Source of the DNA: Siphonodentalium dalli
Taxonomy: Eukaryota; Mollusca; Scaphopoda; Gadilida; Siphonodentaliidae
Length of the DNA: 64,000 nucleotides
Direction: 5' to 3'
Assembly: GCA_032622095.1 (NCBI GenBank)
Contig: CP136066.1
Span: forward strand, 4,923,784-4,987,783
The stretch's first letter is position 1; every line of letters starts with the position of its first letter. Below, one piece after another: positions 32,551 to 45,410 of this stretch. The notes under the pieces are model-generated. The model was not told the DNA's origin. It was given only the letters and a program-made list of their open reading frames with translations, and did not search any database. Made by a program: the position numbers and the translations under genes.

Positions 32551-35063
32551 CAGACACAACACCATTAATAGACCAAAAGTTTTATATTTTAAAAATAGGT
32601 TTTCATAGAAGCAGCCGATTTAAGACACGCAGTGTTTCTCCGCATGCGCTCAAATTCCACGAATTTGCGAAAGCCATATATAGTTTGTGTTGATTAGGCT
32701 GATTTACGAGAAAGTAATATCGTACATATTTTTATGTAGCAGGTGCCGAGCTACGTTATGATGAAATTTAATAGAAGATTTGCGATGTGTTATCGTTTAT
32801 TTCCTTGCATCGACTATCGAGTAGATCAGCTGTTTATCCAAGTGCTGGAAGTATGTCAACCAGAAAGTGAAAACAATGTCAGACCAGCCGATAAATATAA
32901 TGCGATACATACCGAGAGCGACGCACTGAGCACACGTGTGTCATCTGAGTCCATGCATATAACGACATGTTCATTGTTCTATTGTATGCGGAATCATGAA
33001 AATTGGATAAAAAATTAAAATTCAGAATGCATCCAACAACGGCAACATGTATGCAGCACATTGTGATTTACATGACAAAAAAAAAATTCAGTATTATAAA
33101 CTACAATCCAATTCAGAAATTACGCTTACATTGTATTACTTTAAATTATAAAGCAACGTCAATCAAATGTCCCAGCCTTGAATCCTGAATTTTCTATTCA
33201 GCCATCTTGGACTACGATGGTATTTTTATTCAAACATTGAGAATAGGACCGCCTCTATATACTAGCTGGGTCCACTAGCATATAACACTAGTATAGTATT
33301 GGTCCCAGGTCCCACCTACTAGTATGCGCATAAGTTCGATTACCATTCATGTACATGTCCTATTTTGGTGACACGCTTGCCGGTAGATAATCGCACACAA
33401 GACACACCCAAACTGAATATGGGATGTCCCACCTCAGGTTGTCCTATATATTATATAGTCAACCATATCTATACATCGTCATCGGAGTTTCTAATTTATT
33501 GTTCACGCACGCTATATGTAAAGTATATACACTACACGCACCACAGAGATAATCAACTGTATAGGTCAATATGGTACGATAGTCTAGAACCACGTTTTGC
33601 GTGAATTGACATACAAACGTTATTCTGACAAAAAAATGTAGCTTTATATTCTTCCGACAAACAAGACAATTTACCGGTCTTGATGGTGGACAAACCACTG
33701 CCAACAGACGAGACAGATGGCACATCAAATTCATGTTGCTTGACATCACGAAAATACTTATGGGGCTTTTTGACGGGCGTCACCCTTCAATAAACCAGTC
33801 AAATTCATCATCAGGAAATACACGCGACGAAAAAATAAAGTCGTTCGAAAGTGGAGACGAGTTTTCCCAGGGACATGGCGACAAGGTTTAATAGGGGGGT
33901 GGTTACTTTGTATAAAATTGTCAACAGTTGGATTTCATCCCTGACACAACATTAGTTGTGATTTCACACCAAAAATAGGTTGAAATTGTTTTCGTAGTTT
34001 GATTTTCCAACAAGCTATTATTGGTGAATTTGTTGTTTTGGACCGGGATTCGAATATTTTCATAATGTTGGTCAAAATAATTGAAATGGCGATTATTTAG
34101 AAATGTGCAAGGGGTTCAGGATGGACATTTTCAACACTTGGAAAATTTGAGGCTAGTCGAGATTCTAGGATTTTGCAAGTTTCAAAATGTTCTCACACCG
34201 GACCGAACCATTGTCAGTCCGGTGTGTATGGCCCCCACCACAGCAGCCAGTCAACAAATGCTAATTAATAGAAGAACAAATCACGGGGTGTGAAATTTCC
34301 TGGACATAGACCACTCGTAAAGTCTAGATGTTAGGATTGGGCAATTTTAGGTTCAGATCTCAAAATATCTGGGTTGGCCCATGCAGTGGATTCTAGAGAT
34401 GTTCCTCCATTGGCTAGTAGCTAAACAAGACTACTGATCCATTCAGATTCTCACAAATAACTTTATTATTAAATACAAAATAGCATTCATGTAATATAAC
34501 TATAATTTATGTCAACACATTGTCAGAATAAAAATTAAGGAAATTAACAATAACTTATAAATACTTTGTTAAAGTGTTCATAGTCACCCGAGTATCGTCC
34601 TTGGAAACACAGCGAATTGATTTACATGTATCGTAATATTTTGGGTCACTAAGTAAATATATGTGTTGATGTGATCATCTCTAAATCATAAAATATTTGT
34701 TTAATAAATAAACTTTAAATATTGTTTTTATATTTCTGATCCCAATATTTGACATTTTGAGTAAGTATACGTTTTATAATCAACTCGCGAATACTCTATA
34801 GCATTCAGTCCGGCCACAACGCTATTGTAGATTGTTGTTGTTTCGCGATCGCCCGGTATTATGTGGCACCAACATCAATACCTATAATCACAAGATGTCG
34901 AAATATACGTGACTATTTATTTCATATCAATTGTGATATGTTTACGTGTAGGTCGTGTAGGTCCGAGAAGTCAAAACGTGGTGAAACTGCTTATTTTCAA
35001 AACGGATTTCTAACATTTGAACCCACGTATCATATTGTATAAACAAGGGACATAAAGCTAATA
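32551..35063. other. Intergenic 2.5 kb, no gene recognised
   Basis: Several open stretches of 60-95 codons have no domain, no start context and no shared phase. A small hairpin CACACCGGAC...GTCCGGTGTG lies at 34,192-34,223. Otherwise nothing was recognised. Confidence 0.35.
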
Positions 35064-35067
35064 ATCA

Positions 35068-36871
35068 GGTTACACTGGTGTAAATAAGGTTCGGAGAGAC
35101 CTCTAGGGGATGCGGGAGGAATATATAGGAGATAATAAAATATACACTGGGCCCTGATTGGTCAATAGCCTTGTGTGCTTTTTGCATAACAAAAATCATC
35201 ACACCTCTTCCCTATGGTTTCCCACTGGTAAAATAGCCATTGGCACAGGAATTAACCCTCTGTAGTGAAGTTTGAATTTTTTGTTGTGGTCTAAAATATA
35301 ACAGTATTTGTTTATGCGGTTCTGACACTAGTTAGGAAAACACAAGATTTAAAGGCGAATTCCCTGCCTGTCGTACCTGATTTTTTTGTGCAAAAAGTTT
35401 CCCAAAGTGTCAATTTTTCAGATTTAAAGAAAATTTTGGACCCAATGTTTACATTGCCAATAGTATACGCTAAAACGTTAGCACTGAGGCCTATGGAAAA
35501 CATTTACACCTGTGTAACCTAAAGGGGAAAATGAGCTTTTTGGAATTTTTGATTCCTGGGAGTCACTTTAAAGTATTTTATTGCATTTTTAACAGCCTGG
35601 TCTTTCAGTCCAATCAATCTTTTATGCATGGTGTAGCTATTCTTGCTGCTGATGTCTTCTTGCTTTTACATCAGCCAAAAATAGTATGATTTTTTCATAA
35701 AAATTGCCAATTTTTCAAGGTATTTTAAATTTGTTTTCAAGGTGGTAGTTGTCACATGATAATGCAAATGACCCATAACATGAGCATGTCAATGAGACAC
35801 ATATCACTTGTTATAAGAAGCTAATCTGACAAGTATTTTGGATTGTATAGCCAGTGATATACAGGTATATATCATACAAGTTAGTCATTTCCACTGATGG
35901 GTATGGTCATTAGAAGGTTAATAGCACTACAATGTGGACACATATAAGAAAATGCTTCAGCACTTCAAAGAGAGCATATTTTGGTTCAACTAATTCAATA
36001 TACACCAAGATCCAGTTATCTCGGATCACCCTTGCAGACCTGAAAATATCATAGTTTAGTCTTCCATGTGCTGATAAAGTCATGTGCTTCATGCTCAGCT
36101 GCTCAAATCTGAACTCAATGACCTCAAATTACCAGAAGTTCTCTCGTGGAAAGGATCTTGTACAGTCTTCCATAGCTGAGCCAAGTTTTCAACACCAGAC
36201 CACAAAAACTGTGTGAAATGGGGCCTGAACATGACCTGTGGTGGAAATTTGTGCTTTTTTGATGAATAATGTGTTAAAGGGGGTGTGGTTAAATTGTGTG
36301 TGCTAAATAAAGAACCACAGAAGTAATATTGTTTTTGAACACATTTTTTCCATTGATGGGCAATTCTGAAGAAATGTAGGGAGTTACAATTATTCCGCGA
36401 AAAAGCGGGCTATCGCTTTAGGTTACACTGGTGTAAATCAGGTTCGGAGAGACCTCTAGGGGATGCGGGAGGAATATATAGGAGAGAATAAAATAGACAC
36501 TGGGCCCTGATTGGTCAATAGCCTTGTGTGCTTTTTGCATAAAAAAATCATCACACCTCTTCCCTATGGTTTCCCACTGGTAAAATAGCCATTGGCACAG
36601 GAATTAACCCTCTGTAGTGAAGTTTGAATTTTTTGTTGTGGTCTAAAATATGACAGTATTTTTGTATGCGGTTCTGACACTAGTTAGGAAAACACAAGAT
36701 TTAAAGGCGAATTCCCTGCCTGTCGTACCTGATTTTTTTGTGCAAAAAGTTTCCCAAAGTGTCAATTTTTCAGATTTAAAGAAAATTTTGGACCCAATGT
36801 TTATATTGCCAATAGTATACGCTAAAACTTTAGCACTGAGGCCTATGGAAAACATTTACACCTGTGTAACC
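35068..36871. mobile_element. Repeat-spacer-repeat element with TIR-ended repeats and an ATCA duplication
   Basis: Two direct repeats of about 451 bp (35,068-35,519 and 36,421-36,871, about 97% alike by eye) flank a 901-bp spacer. Each repeat starts GGTTACACTGGTGTAAAT and ends with the inverse (TTTACACCTGTGTAACC). ATCA precedes the whole unit (35,064-35,067) and follows it (36,872-36,875). There is no primer-binding site, purine tract or TG...CA end, so an LTR element is unlikely. A diverged copy is at 62,282-63,883. The spacer ends CCGCGAAAAAGCGGGCTATC and has no coding homology. Confidence 0.75.
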
Positions 36872-36875
36872 ATCA

Positions 36876-37339
36876 GAAGCGACCAAATCGGATGAGCATC
36901 GTACCGATATCCGACATGCGATACTCGAAGGGACAGATAACTAAATCATCATTGTATAAATGTTGTAAACTAAAAGGCAAACACATATTTATCTACCACC
37001 GACCACACCTTACGACATCTCGTTATTTGATTCAACTATAGCAGGCGATGAATGCCATAACACACTCACTCCCCAGCCTATTATACCGTGTACTGACTGT
37101 TCTGGGTGGTCGCTTTATGGTGGAGTCATACTTATACACATACATATCAGATTAATGCAACTTCGTCACGAACCAAAGGCAGTTATGGGACTATTCAGCG
37201 TGTTCAAGTTTTTGTGTTGCATCGCATACCTGTCATGCACCAATGTACCGCCGTACCGATGTACATATGTATGTAAATGCGTTCTTCCCTCAACCAAATA
37301 TATCTGTTGAACACTTACTAAAGCTGACAACCAAACTGC
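36876..37339. other. Intergenic, nothing recognised
   Basis: No repeat or coding signal was recognised. Confidence 0.3.
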
Positions 37340-37770
37340 GAGGCCGGGTTCAGTCCCCTGCTAAGCTGGCCTGAGCACTGCCACTGGGTACCCACAATAG
37401 AGTTCAGTCCCTGCTATGATGGCCTGAGCACTGCCTTTGGGTACCCACAATAGAGTTCAGTCCCCTGCTAAGCTGGCCTGAGCACTGCCACCGGGTACCC
37501 ACAATAGAGTTCAGTCCCTGCTATGATGGCATGAGCACTGCCTTTGGGTACCCACAATAGAGTTCAGTCCCCTGCTATGCTGGCATGAGCACTGCCATTG
37601 GGTACCCACAATAGAGGTCAGTCCCCTGCTACGCTGGCCTGAGCCCTGCCATTGGGTACCCATAATATAGTTCAGTCCCCTGCTAAGCTGGCCTGAGCAC
37701 TGCCACCGGGTACCCACAATAGAGGTCAGTCCCCTGCTACGCTGGCATGAGCACTGGCATCGGGTACCCA
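37340..37770. repeat. 54-bp minisatellite, about eight copies
   Basis: The unit is GTACCCACAATAGAGTTCAG then TCCCCTGCTAAGCTGGCCTGAGCACTGCCACCGG. GGTACCC recurs every 53-54 bp. Variants (GATGGCATGAG versus GCTGGCCTGAG; CTTTG versus CACCG) alternate in part, hinting at a two-unit higher order. Confidence 0.92.
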
Positions 37771-40430
37771 GAATGAGAGGAAATCACTCACGTCTTTTAT
37801 CTCAGACTGCATTATTCTGAGAAACCGACCTGTCCATATTCATTTGCAAACGGGCTAGATATAACCAGAATGATTTTTGTTCAATAATTTAATTGCGTAT
37901 ATATAAGTAATGGCAGTGGTCATACCAGTGCAGCAAGTGGACTGAACTCTGACTTGCGGTTTGGCCAGGAAAATAGTTAAATCGGATGCAACATACACAT
38001 AGACACATGGGTTAGGGGGCACAGCGAACACGCAAACAAGAGATTTTCTGACTAAAACGGGAAGTAGTCACGTGACACATCCCGCAGTTAAAGTTAGTCT
38101 ACGCGTATTTCTGCCTTTGAATTTCATAAACTATACAACTGTATTTGTTAGACATATACACCAGCTATCGGGAGCTGTTGTCACTATAACATACATGTAC
38201 TGTTTTCATTTTTTTTAGATCATTACAACAATTTCATTGAAATTATATCAGGTATGATGAAATTTAAGTTATACATGTGAATTGCCAGATGTTTTAGTAA
38301 TAAAGCAAACATGTCTTCACAATTATCGCAGTGTTGTCAGGAATCTAGACATTACCTACCCAATGTATAGGCATGAAGTCCAATAAATCCCACGACATAA
38401 CATTGCGTTGGATAGAGTTGTCGTCCCTTTATCAATTCATCCAGAGTCACCAATCAAGTCTCTAACCCAAGCGATTTGATATTGTTTAAAGTGATGTGGA
38501 ACACTCCGGTATAGTGATCAAATGGAAATGGAGAATTTTGGAGTAATTTTTACAAATAGTATATCCAAATTGACAACACACACCGTCAATCTTATATATG
38601 AATTAAATGCAGTGACTCTCGACGGCTAAATTGTTTTCGTTAGTTTATCGCCGATAGATGCGTCCCGAATCGAGTAGTAAATATGTATAATTGAGCGTAG
38701 TTCTGACTATGTTTTCTATGGATTGGTACGGTCGATGTTCTTAAAATTTTCGGCGATGTTAGCAGAATGTTACATTCCTCCAGTTGGCATAGCGCCTGAA
38801 TACCAACTAATCAGTTTCACGCACCCGAACAAGTGCATAATATGTCTTTGAACATTATATAAACGTTTGCCCGAATGGATAAACTAGTAACTGAGATTTG
38901 GACATTCACAATGCGAATTCAAATATCAGTAAAGGTTGAAAACTCATACACTAACATTTATAAGACAATTAGGCATCGATTATTCCCCCGATTTCGAACG
39001 CCAATTACCCCTCAATCACTGAATAGGTGTTCGTAAAATACACACAATCCCTTTCACTCGCAAGTTAAATAACTGCTTCAACGGCCATACACATGTAGCT
39101 TATTCACTGCACGAGTTAACAACAGCTATCCGAAGTTTCGAATCAAATGTTGAAATATTGCCTTAGTTCCTGGAACTCGTGACGATTGCCCACAAAAGAG
39201 AAAATGTGACATAGAACAATATATCACTCAGTCCACGCCTGTATGAACGAAACGCAACGTGCATGTGAAATGCACATTTATTAAAGCTATCGACACGAGC
39301 AGTAACACGTCGGTAGTTCCACTTGTAACGGTACTACTAACACACTGCCTTACAATACTTGCATGATTGATTATTGCGAGGTGATTTCATGCAATTTGCA
39401 GTCACATTTCGATGGTATATATACGTGTGGAACGACATAGATGTTACTACTGTTCGTATAGCAGCACGCATTTGATAAGCATTTTTGCAACTGCCCATGC
39501 CGAAATGTCTGCAATAGAATGGCTATCAAATTTGCGGCTGTATGTTTGATCTTTATTTGCACATGTATACAATACATTGGTAATTATGTGTATACACATT
39601 TACATGTGCTGGAGTGGCATGGCCAATGCAGGCCGTCTTCCTCCCACCATGTAATATAACGTTACTTGCATAGTTAAGATGGCGTTCATATGAAACAATG
39701 AGTATTCACAAGACGGATGGGCGTTGAAGGATTTACCAATGATAAATATTCTTATAAAAACAGGACAGTTTGACATTCGAATATGTGTTTAAAGTTAGGG
39801 CTAAGTTAATTATGTACGTGCATGCAAATATACGTAATATGATCGTACGTGACACGTAATGGAGCAACCACCAAGTTGATCATTAAGTTCAATATTACAA
39901 TAATTATAGGATGTTACGCACAGGGTACTACATGTGCTAGACCACTCGGAGAAATGTCTGTGTCATCAAACTAAAATACCATGTTACAACTTGGATTGAT
40001 ATATTCGTAATCGTACATATAGTCACGGAATATCAATTTATCCCAGCACTTTCAGCGCATGATTCAAATCTGAGCTGCCAATGCTTCTGTGCATAAATTG
40101 GAGGTACCCTCGCGGGGTCTAAATAAGCATACATGCAGTGCGGAATAAGAGTACAGGGTGGATAATTCTGCCAATGTCGATACGAGTATACGGGGCGACA
40201 CGGTAGCAATTCCCAACATAGCATAAAGTCAGCCTGGAAAGCTCTATTATGTCAATCATATAAATGTCCCAAATTCAGAAATGTTTTGTCGAAAATAGGT
40301 TTTACCAAACAGCAACATCATTTCTTGATCTGAGTAAATAATCCATTCTGATTGGCCTTTAGTATATATAGTCTGCCTGACAATCCCACAGTTTAAATAA
40401 ACATACGGACACAAATACACACTATATACA
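37771..40430. other. Intergenic 2.7 kb, nothing recognised
   Basis: It appears unique and AT-rich. Scattered ACATGTA words are present. No exon or RNA gene was recognised. Confidence 0.35.
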
Positions 40431-40960
40431 GGGGGAGGGTCGGAAAAATATTTCAGGCACGTATGGCATTTTTTCCCTTTCGATCATTTTTTGTACCCAC
40501 CCACCCCCACCGCCAATTTTTTTTCCGTTTTCGGCAGTTTTTTTCCGACCATTTTTTGACACCCACCCCCCCCCTTTTAACACTAAAACAGAGATTTGCG
40601 GGGGGAAATTCACTGTAAACAGCTGTATATGGATTTCTGTGCATACTATTTATCATGGATGTTAACATGGACATGTTAATAGGAATGAGTCATTTTGAGG
40701 TCATTCGGCCAAAAAAACATGGCTGCCAGCGGCCATCTTGGATTTCAAAATTTGCAACAAAATACAACACGATAACTGCCTGCAGTCAGTTTACCAGTTA
40801 GAATTACATTATTTCTCTCATTCAAAGTGGTTTTGAAGCCCAACCCATTGCCAAAACACTAAAAAAACAAGCAGGAAATATTTTTTTTAGTTGCGGAAAA
40901 AATTGCTTGTTTGTGGCTTTGACCACCCACCCACCCCGGCATACGTGCCGGAAGAATCCC
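40431..40960 (-). repeat. C/T-rich block plus a solitary monomer of the 160-bp satellite
   Basis: From 40,490 to 40,575, runs such as CCCACCCACCCCCACCG and CACCCACCCCCCCCC alternate with T runs. At about 40,655-40,770 the minus strand matches the satellite unit of 53,860-55,275 (AAATCCAAGATGGCCGCTGG, GGCCGAATGACC, TGACTCATTCC, TTAACATCCATGA). It is a lone, diverged monomer 13 kb away in the opposite orientation. Confidence 0.75.
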
Positions 40961-41685
40961 CCCTGCTATATAGGGCAGCAAATTAAAAATATAATTAAGC
41001 ATACAAGTATAAGAGTACAGGGTGGACATAGAAGCATACATGTATCCTTATTTAGATCCACAAGAGTAGTTGGGTGAGCGTACTTAGCAGAACGGCGCGT
41101 ACCCCTGTTACGTGTATTTGGTGTAACACTCTGTTACATGTAGCAAGCATGCATACGGACAAACTTCCGGGAATATCAACAACTCTGAAACGCACTGTGA
41201 AATTAAGAAAATAGCCATGAATTAATAGGAGCAATTAACAGATGTGTGGACTGTTATCACATTGCATGTCGCAAGCATACGGACGCACCTGCCACTATAT
41301 CAATACCGCACGCTTGGTACGAAAGATAATTATACACAAAATCGCATGCATCTCATAACCTATTGACAGGTAACTTTGTTTGATTGAGGGTTTAACGTCG
41401 TTTCAGCCGCTAGGCCATATCACGACTATGTCATTTCCCACTTGACAGGTAACACACATATGCGGTTCTGTGTTTATCTCACACTGAACTGATATAATTA
41501 TGCTATATGATTCCCTCCACATCCATGACAGAAATGTGAGTGGTTCAATGGAAGCGGGAAATTTCAAGTTGGAAACTCATAGATTTAACGACACGAATGG
41601 AAAATTTAAGCATTTTATAGTGACAATATTTCTTGGGATAATTGTCATATCTCACAAAATTTAATCGACACCAAATACTCGGGCA
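40961..41685. other. Intergenic with a dispersed-repeat fragment
   Basis: At 41,376-41,450 GTTTGATTGAGGGTTTAACG followed by GCCGCTAGGCCATATCACGA looks like a known type of dispersed marine-invertebrate repeat, from memory of style only. Nothing else was recognised. Confidence 0.3.
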
Positions 41686-43145
41686 TGTCAGGTAGCGTCG
41701 AGAATACTGTAACGGTACCCATTTACTGGCTATGCCACAACCGTAAGGCTGTATATTTTAAAACTTGTTTTACACTGCGCTACTGCCTCAATAAAGGACT
41801 GTCAGATCTATATGCAATATGCGTTCATTGCGTTGATCAAGGTCGTTAAACTATATGGACGAATCTTCCGGAATATCGATATATCCATGCAACCATGATA
41901 CATAGATTTAACAACAGAAAATGGTAGTACGGCTGTGTTACAAAACTTGTTTCCTTTAAAATATCGCATGCTTTCAAATTGCTATGCATAACATATAACA
42001 TCTACATGGAAGGGGGATTGACTGGAATCCTTCAGTGGCGTATGTTTTTTCTTTGATAATCTAATTGAACCTATTAATAATTGCTTTTTGTTGTCATGGT
42101 TCAGGAATTTTAGATAGTGGTACGTGTAGGTAAGAAATACTGAACATTGATGTCCAGTAAATAGTTTATTTGGAACTTTTATTTCGCTCGATCACACGCA
42201 TGTAATATTGCTAATCAGGTTTTAAAATGGCAACTGATATTCGGACACCTCTGTGTATGCCTTCCCATTTCTAAATCCTCTAGATTATCACCGACCTCAC
42301 TAACACATACAAATGCCAGAACATGGCCGCATGCGTGTGACATGACATAACACTGTATGATTAATAGTGTGATTAGTATAACATTTGCATACATATTTAT
42401 ATAACATGTATATATTTGTCATCTGTATATATGCTCTCCTAAATGGAGGTTAACAATAAACTTATTGTGAAATTAAGAACTTGCCACGATTGAACTAAGT
42501 GCCAGTAACAAATTAAGACTATTTTCGTTGTGTATGTCACAAGCATATGGGCGTACGCTTTGTACGAGATAATATACATAACAATAATAAAGCATGTTTG
42601 TATTCCGGTTGTCAGTTTTATCGCACGATTGTAATGGCGTGATTGAATGATTTTTTATCGGGGTCTCGGTCATACCAGGTAGCGTCGAGAATACTGTAAC
42701 GGTACCCAATTACTGGCTATGTCACAACCGTAAAGCTGTATTTTTTAAAACTGTTTTGACAATTCGTTCCGGCACTTATCATTTTACAATGCGCTACTGC
42801 ATCAATAAAGGACTGTCCGGTCAATATGCAAGATGCGTTGATCAAGGTCGTTAAACTATATGGACGAATCTTCCGGAATATCGATATATCCGAACCATGA
42901 TACATAGATTTAACAACACAAAATGGAAAATTTAAGCATTTTACTAACAATATTTGTATGTCAAAACCGTAAGGCTGTATTACAAAACTTGTCTCCTTTA
43001 AAATATCGCATGCATTCAAATTGATGTGCATAACATATAACATCTACCTGCAAGGGGGATTGACTGGAATACTTCAGTGGCGTATATTCTTTCTTTGATA
43101 ATCTAATTGAACCTATTAATAATTGCTTTTTGTTGTCATGGTTGT
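41685..43145. repeat. Nested direct repeats, B-A-B order
   Basis: Unit B (41,685-42,110 and 42,672-43,145) shares GGTAGCGTCGAGAATACTGT, CAATAAAGGACTGTC, GAAGGGGGATTGACTGGAAT and GCTTTTTGTTGTCATGGTT. Unit A lies between them (42,140-42,660: GATGTCCAGTAAATAGTTTA, CTCGATCACACGCATG) and recurs twice more in direct orientation at 45,700-46,235 and 48,054-48,588. Confidence 0.8.
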
Positions 43146-43355
43146 TACGCCAGCTTTTGAAGTAACTGACCACTTTTGGAAGTAGGTCTCCACTTTTGAA
43201 GTAAAAAACGCCAGCTTTTGAAGTACCTCACAACTTTTGTAATAAAATCGCCAGCTTTTGTAGTAAAGTGAGGTCTCCGCTTTTGAAGTAAAACACGCCA
43301 GCTTTTGTAGGTCTCCACTTTTGTAATAACAAAATTACAGCTTTTGAAGTAAACT
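43146..43355 (-). repeat. Array of TACTTCAAAAGCTGGCG-type words (minus orientation)
   Basis: About nine imperfect 22-26-bp units read on the minus strand as TACTTCAAAAGCTGGCGT, TACAAAAGCTGGCGATTTT or ACTTCAAAAGTGG. The same array in plus orientation occurs at 45,230-45,410 and 47,584-47,764. Confidence 0.85.
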
Positions 43356-43399
43356 GACTCAATACATTTTGACGGGCGCTGAACGATTTTCATGACAAA

Positions 43400-43690
43400 G
43401 TCAACCCGATAATACATTGTCGCTATCGCCCATACGAGTGTGATGTGGTTTGAATAGCTTTCAGGCATACCAACACAAGAGAAATCACACAGTCAATCAC
43501 CCATACACGTGTGACGGGTACCAAAAGGCACTTAGTGAGTCTGGTTGCGTGACAAAAGAATACACACCGGTAATCGACCATACGAGTGTGACGTGGTTTG
43601 AATAGCTTTCAGTTAAACTATCACAAGACAAATCACAGTCAATCGTCCATACACATGTGACGTGTACCAAACGGCTTGAGGAATGTTTCT
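43400..43690 (+). pseudogene. Relic of a C2H2 zinc-finger array
   Basis: The plus strand reads RPYECDVV, stop, IAF, then HPYTCDGYQKALSESG, with further HTSVTW/TCTKR pieces in a shifted frame. Spacing and wording fit the C2H2 linker-finger pattern (xxPYxCDxCxKxFxxS). Second cysteines are replaced (V, Y), histidines are mostly gone, and stops and shifts break every finger. Confidence 0.6.
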
Positions 43691-44802
43691 GGGTGAACTG
43701 TGAACTTGATTTATTATATTTTGGCTTCAGTAAACGTGAATCAGTGGACGAATTTGCATGGCTGGTAGATTTAGAGATCTGGTATATTACTAAAATTATA
43801 AGACTTTCTTTATAAACTACACACTTCAAGATTTAAACTAATTGCTGAAATATAAGTGCATGCAATATTTCGGATCAGAGACCATTAACAATATAGACTA
43901 CCAACTAGAATATGTACCTACATATATTGTGTTTTGGTATGTGTGTTTTGTTGTGTTCGGAGATATCTCAAAATAATTTATCATTGTTTTTATGTTAAGT
44001 TATCAGTCAACGAGACACCTCAACCTTCCCTGTATATAGTACACCACTTAGTCTGACCCCAATTGATAGGTGCAACATAGCAATAGTAAATATGTATACC
44101 ATCATATATTGTCTTCATGATAGAATATTGATTTAATTTATTGACCATAATAAACAAAAAAGATTTAGATAGCAGAATTGTTGATGTAGATGAGAGGCGA
44201 TAAGGGATCAAGCTATACAATATTATACATAACTATTCAAGAAATATAGCGTCCAAGGGGAGGTTAAGGATAAAGTTGACTAATTATTATTTAACTATAT
44301 CAACAACATCGTTCCATTCATTCTTAATTTTGTTATGCGTTTCATTATATATTGCTGTGACTGAAAATTGACAATAAAATTATTTGGCGTCAAGAACATT
44401 GAGATTTGAAAGTTTAACTTTCCCTGTATAGCGACCCAACACCATCGACTCCGTTATTTTATATACTCAATCATCAGAGGATATGTGAACCCAATGGTTT
44501 CCACACAAAACATTACTGGACCCCGTGTTTTATAGCTGGCCACGTTTGACGTAGTTCTAATACTTCGGTTATGTGACATAATTTCAATGATCGAAATTTG
44601 TTGTTAATGTCGCCTTATAGAGACGAAGCTAATAAACCGAACATTTTCTGCTGTCCCTAAAGCGTCGGCGGATCACCTAATTTCGAGGGTATGAATATAC
44701 AATTAAAAGTGAGGCCAAATATACCAACTATGTACCGTTGGAACTACTACATCACCTAATTTCGATGAACTATATATGTTGCATGTTACTGGACTGACAA
44801 AA
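43690..44802. other. Intergenic, nothing recognised
   Basis: AT-rich DNA between the two inverted zinc-finger relics. It may be the centre of an old inverted duplication. No gene was recognised. Confidence 0.35.
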
Positions 44803-45225
44803 CGTCTTGTCTCACTCAATGTCACATCAAACTTCTTCTGACAAAGGTCGCACTTGTAAGGGCATTCAATGATGTGGGTTGTCAGGCTGACTGGGAACAA
44901 TCGTATATACTCGTATGATTGGTCACCTATGTGTGTTAATAAGCTTAGGCAGGGAAACGGACCCACTAATGCCTTTTGGAACACGTCACAGCTGTATGGG
45001 CGATGACGCTGTAAATTATCTTGTGTTTGTGTGACTGAAGGCTATTCGAACCACATCACATGCATGTGGTCGATTACCGGTGTGTATTGTTTTGTCACGG
45101 AACCGGACTCACTAAGTGCCTTTTGGTACACGTCACACGTGTAAAGTGATTGACTGATTTCTTGTTGGTATGACTGAAAGCTATTCAAACCACATCACAC
45201 TCGTATGGTCGATTACAGGTGTGGA
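44790..45225 (-). pseudogene. Relic of a C2H2 zinc-finger array, opposite orientation
   Basis: The minus strand carries GDQSYEYIRLFPVSLTTHI and then PYKCDLCQKKFDVTLSETRR, which keeps the CxxC and Phe of a C2H2 finger. Upstream fingers (PYECDVV, SFSHTNKK-like, VTCTKRHLVSP, VTCSKRH) are split among frames. It is the inverted counterpart of the 43,400-43,690 relic and is copied again at 47,145. Confidence 0.65.
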
Positions 45226-45229
45226 GACC

Positions 45230-45410
45230 TAGTTTTTTTTACTACAAAAGCTGGCGTTTTTTACTTCAAAAGCGGAGACCTCACTTTACTACAAAAGCTG
45301 GCGATTTTATTACAAAAGTGGTGAGGTACTTCAAAAGCTGGCGTTTTTACTTCAAAATTGGAGAACTACTTCAAAAGTGGTCATTACTTCAAAAGCTGGC
45401 GTAACACATG
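45230..45410 (+). repeat. TACTTCAAAAGCTGGCG array, plus orientation
   Basis: Nine or so units: TACTACAAAAGCTGGCG, TACTTCAAAAGCGGAGACC, TACAAAAGTGGTGAGG and others. It is the mirror image of the array at 43,146-43,355 and abuts the zinc-finger relic in the same relative order. Confidence 0.85.

Noticed and set aside
35312-35503. A 63-residue minus-strand frame seen in each copy of the 451-bp repeat (also 36,643 and 62,478)
   Set aside because: It is carried along by repeat identity. In the diverged copy the changes are mostly residue-changing (LWETFCT versus FGETISA), so no protein constraint is seen.
35068-36871. LTR retrotransposon
   Set aside because: The repeats do not begin TG or end CA, there is no tRNA-complementary site after the first repeat or purine tract before the second, and the spacer lacks coding homology.
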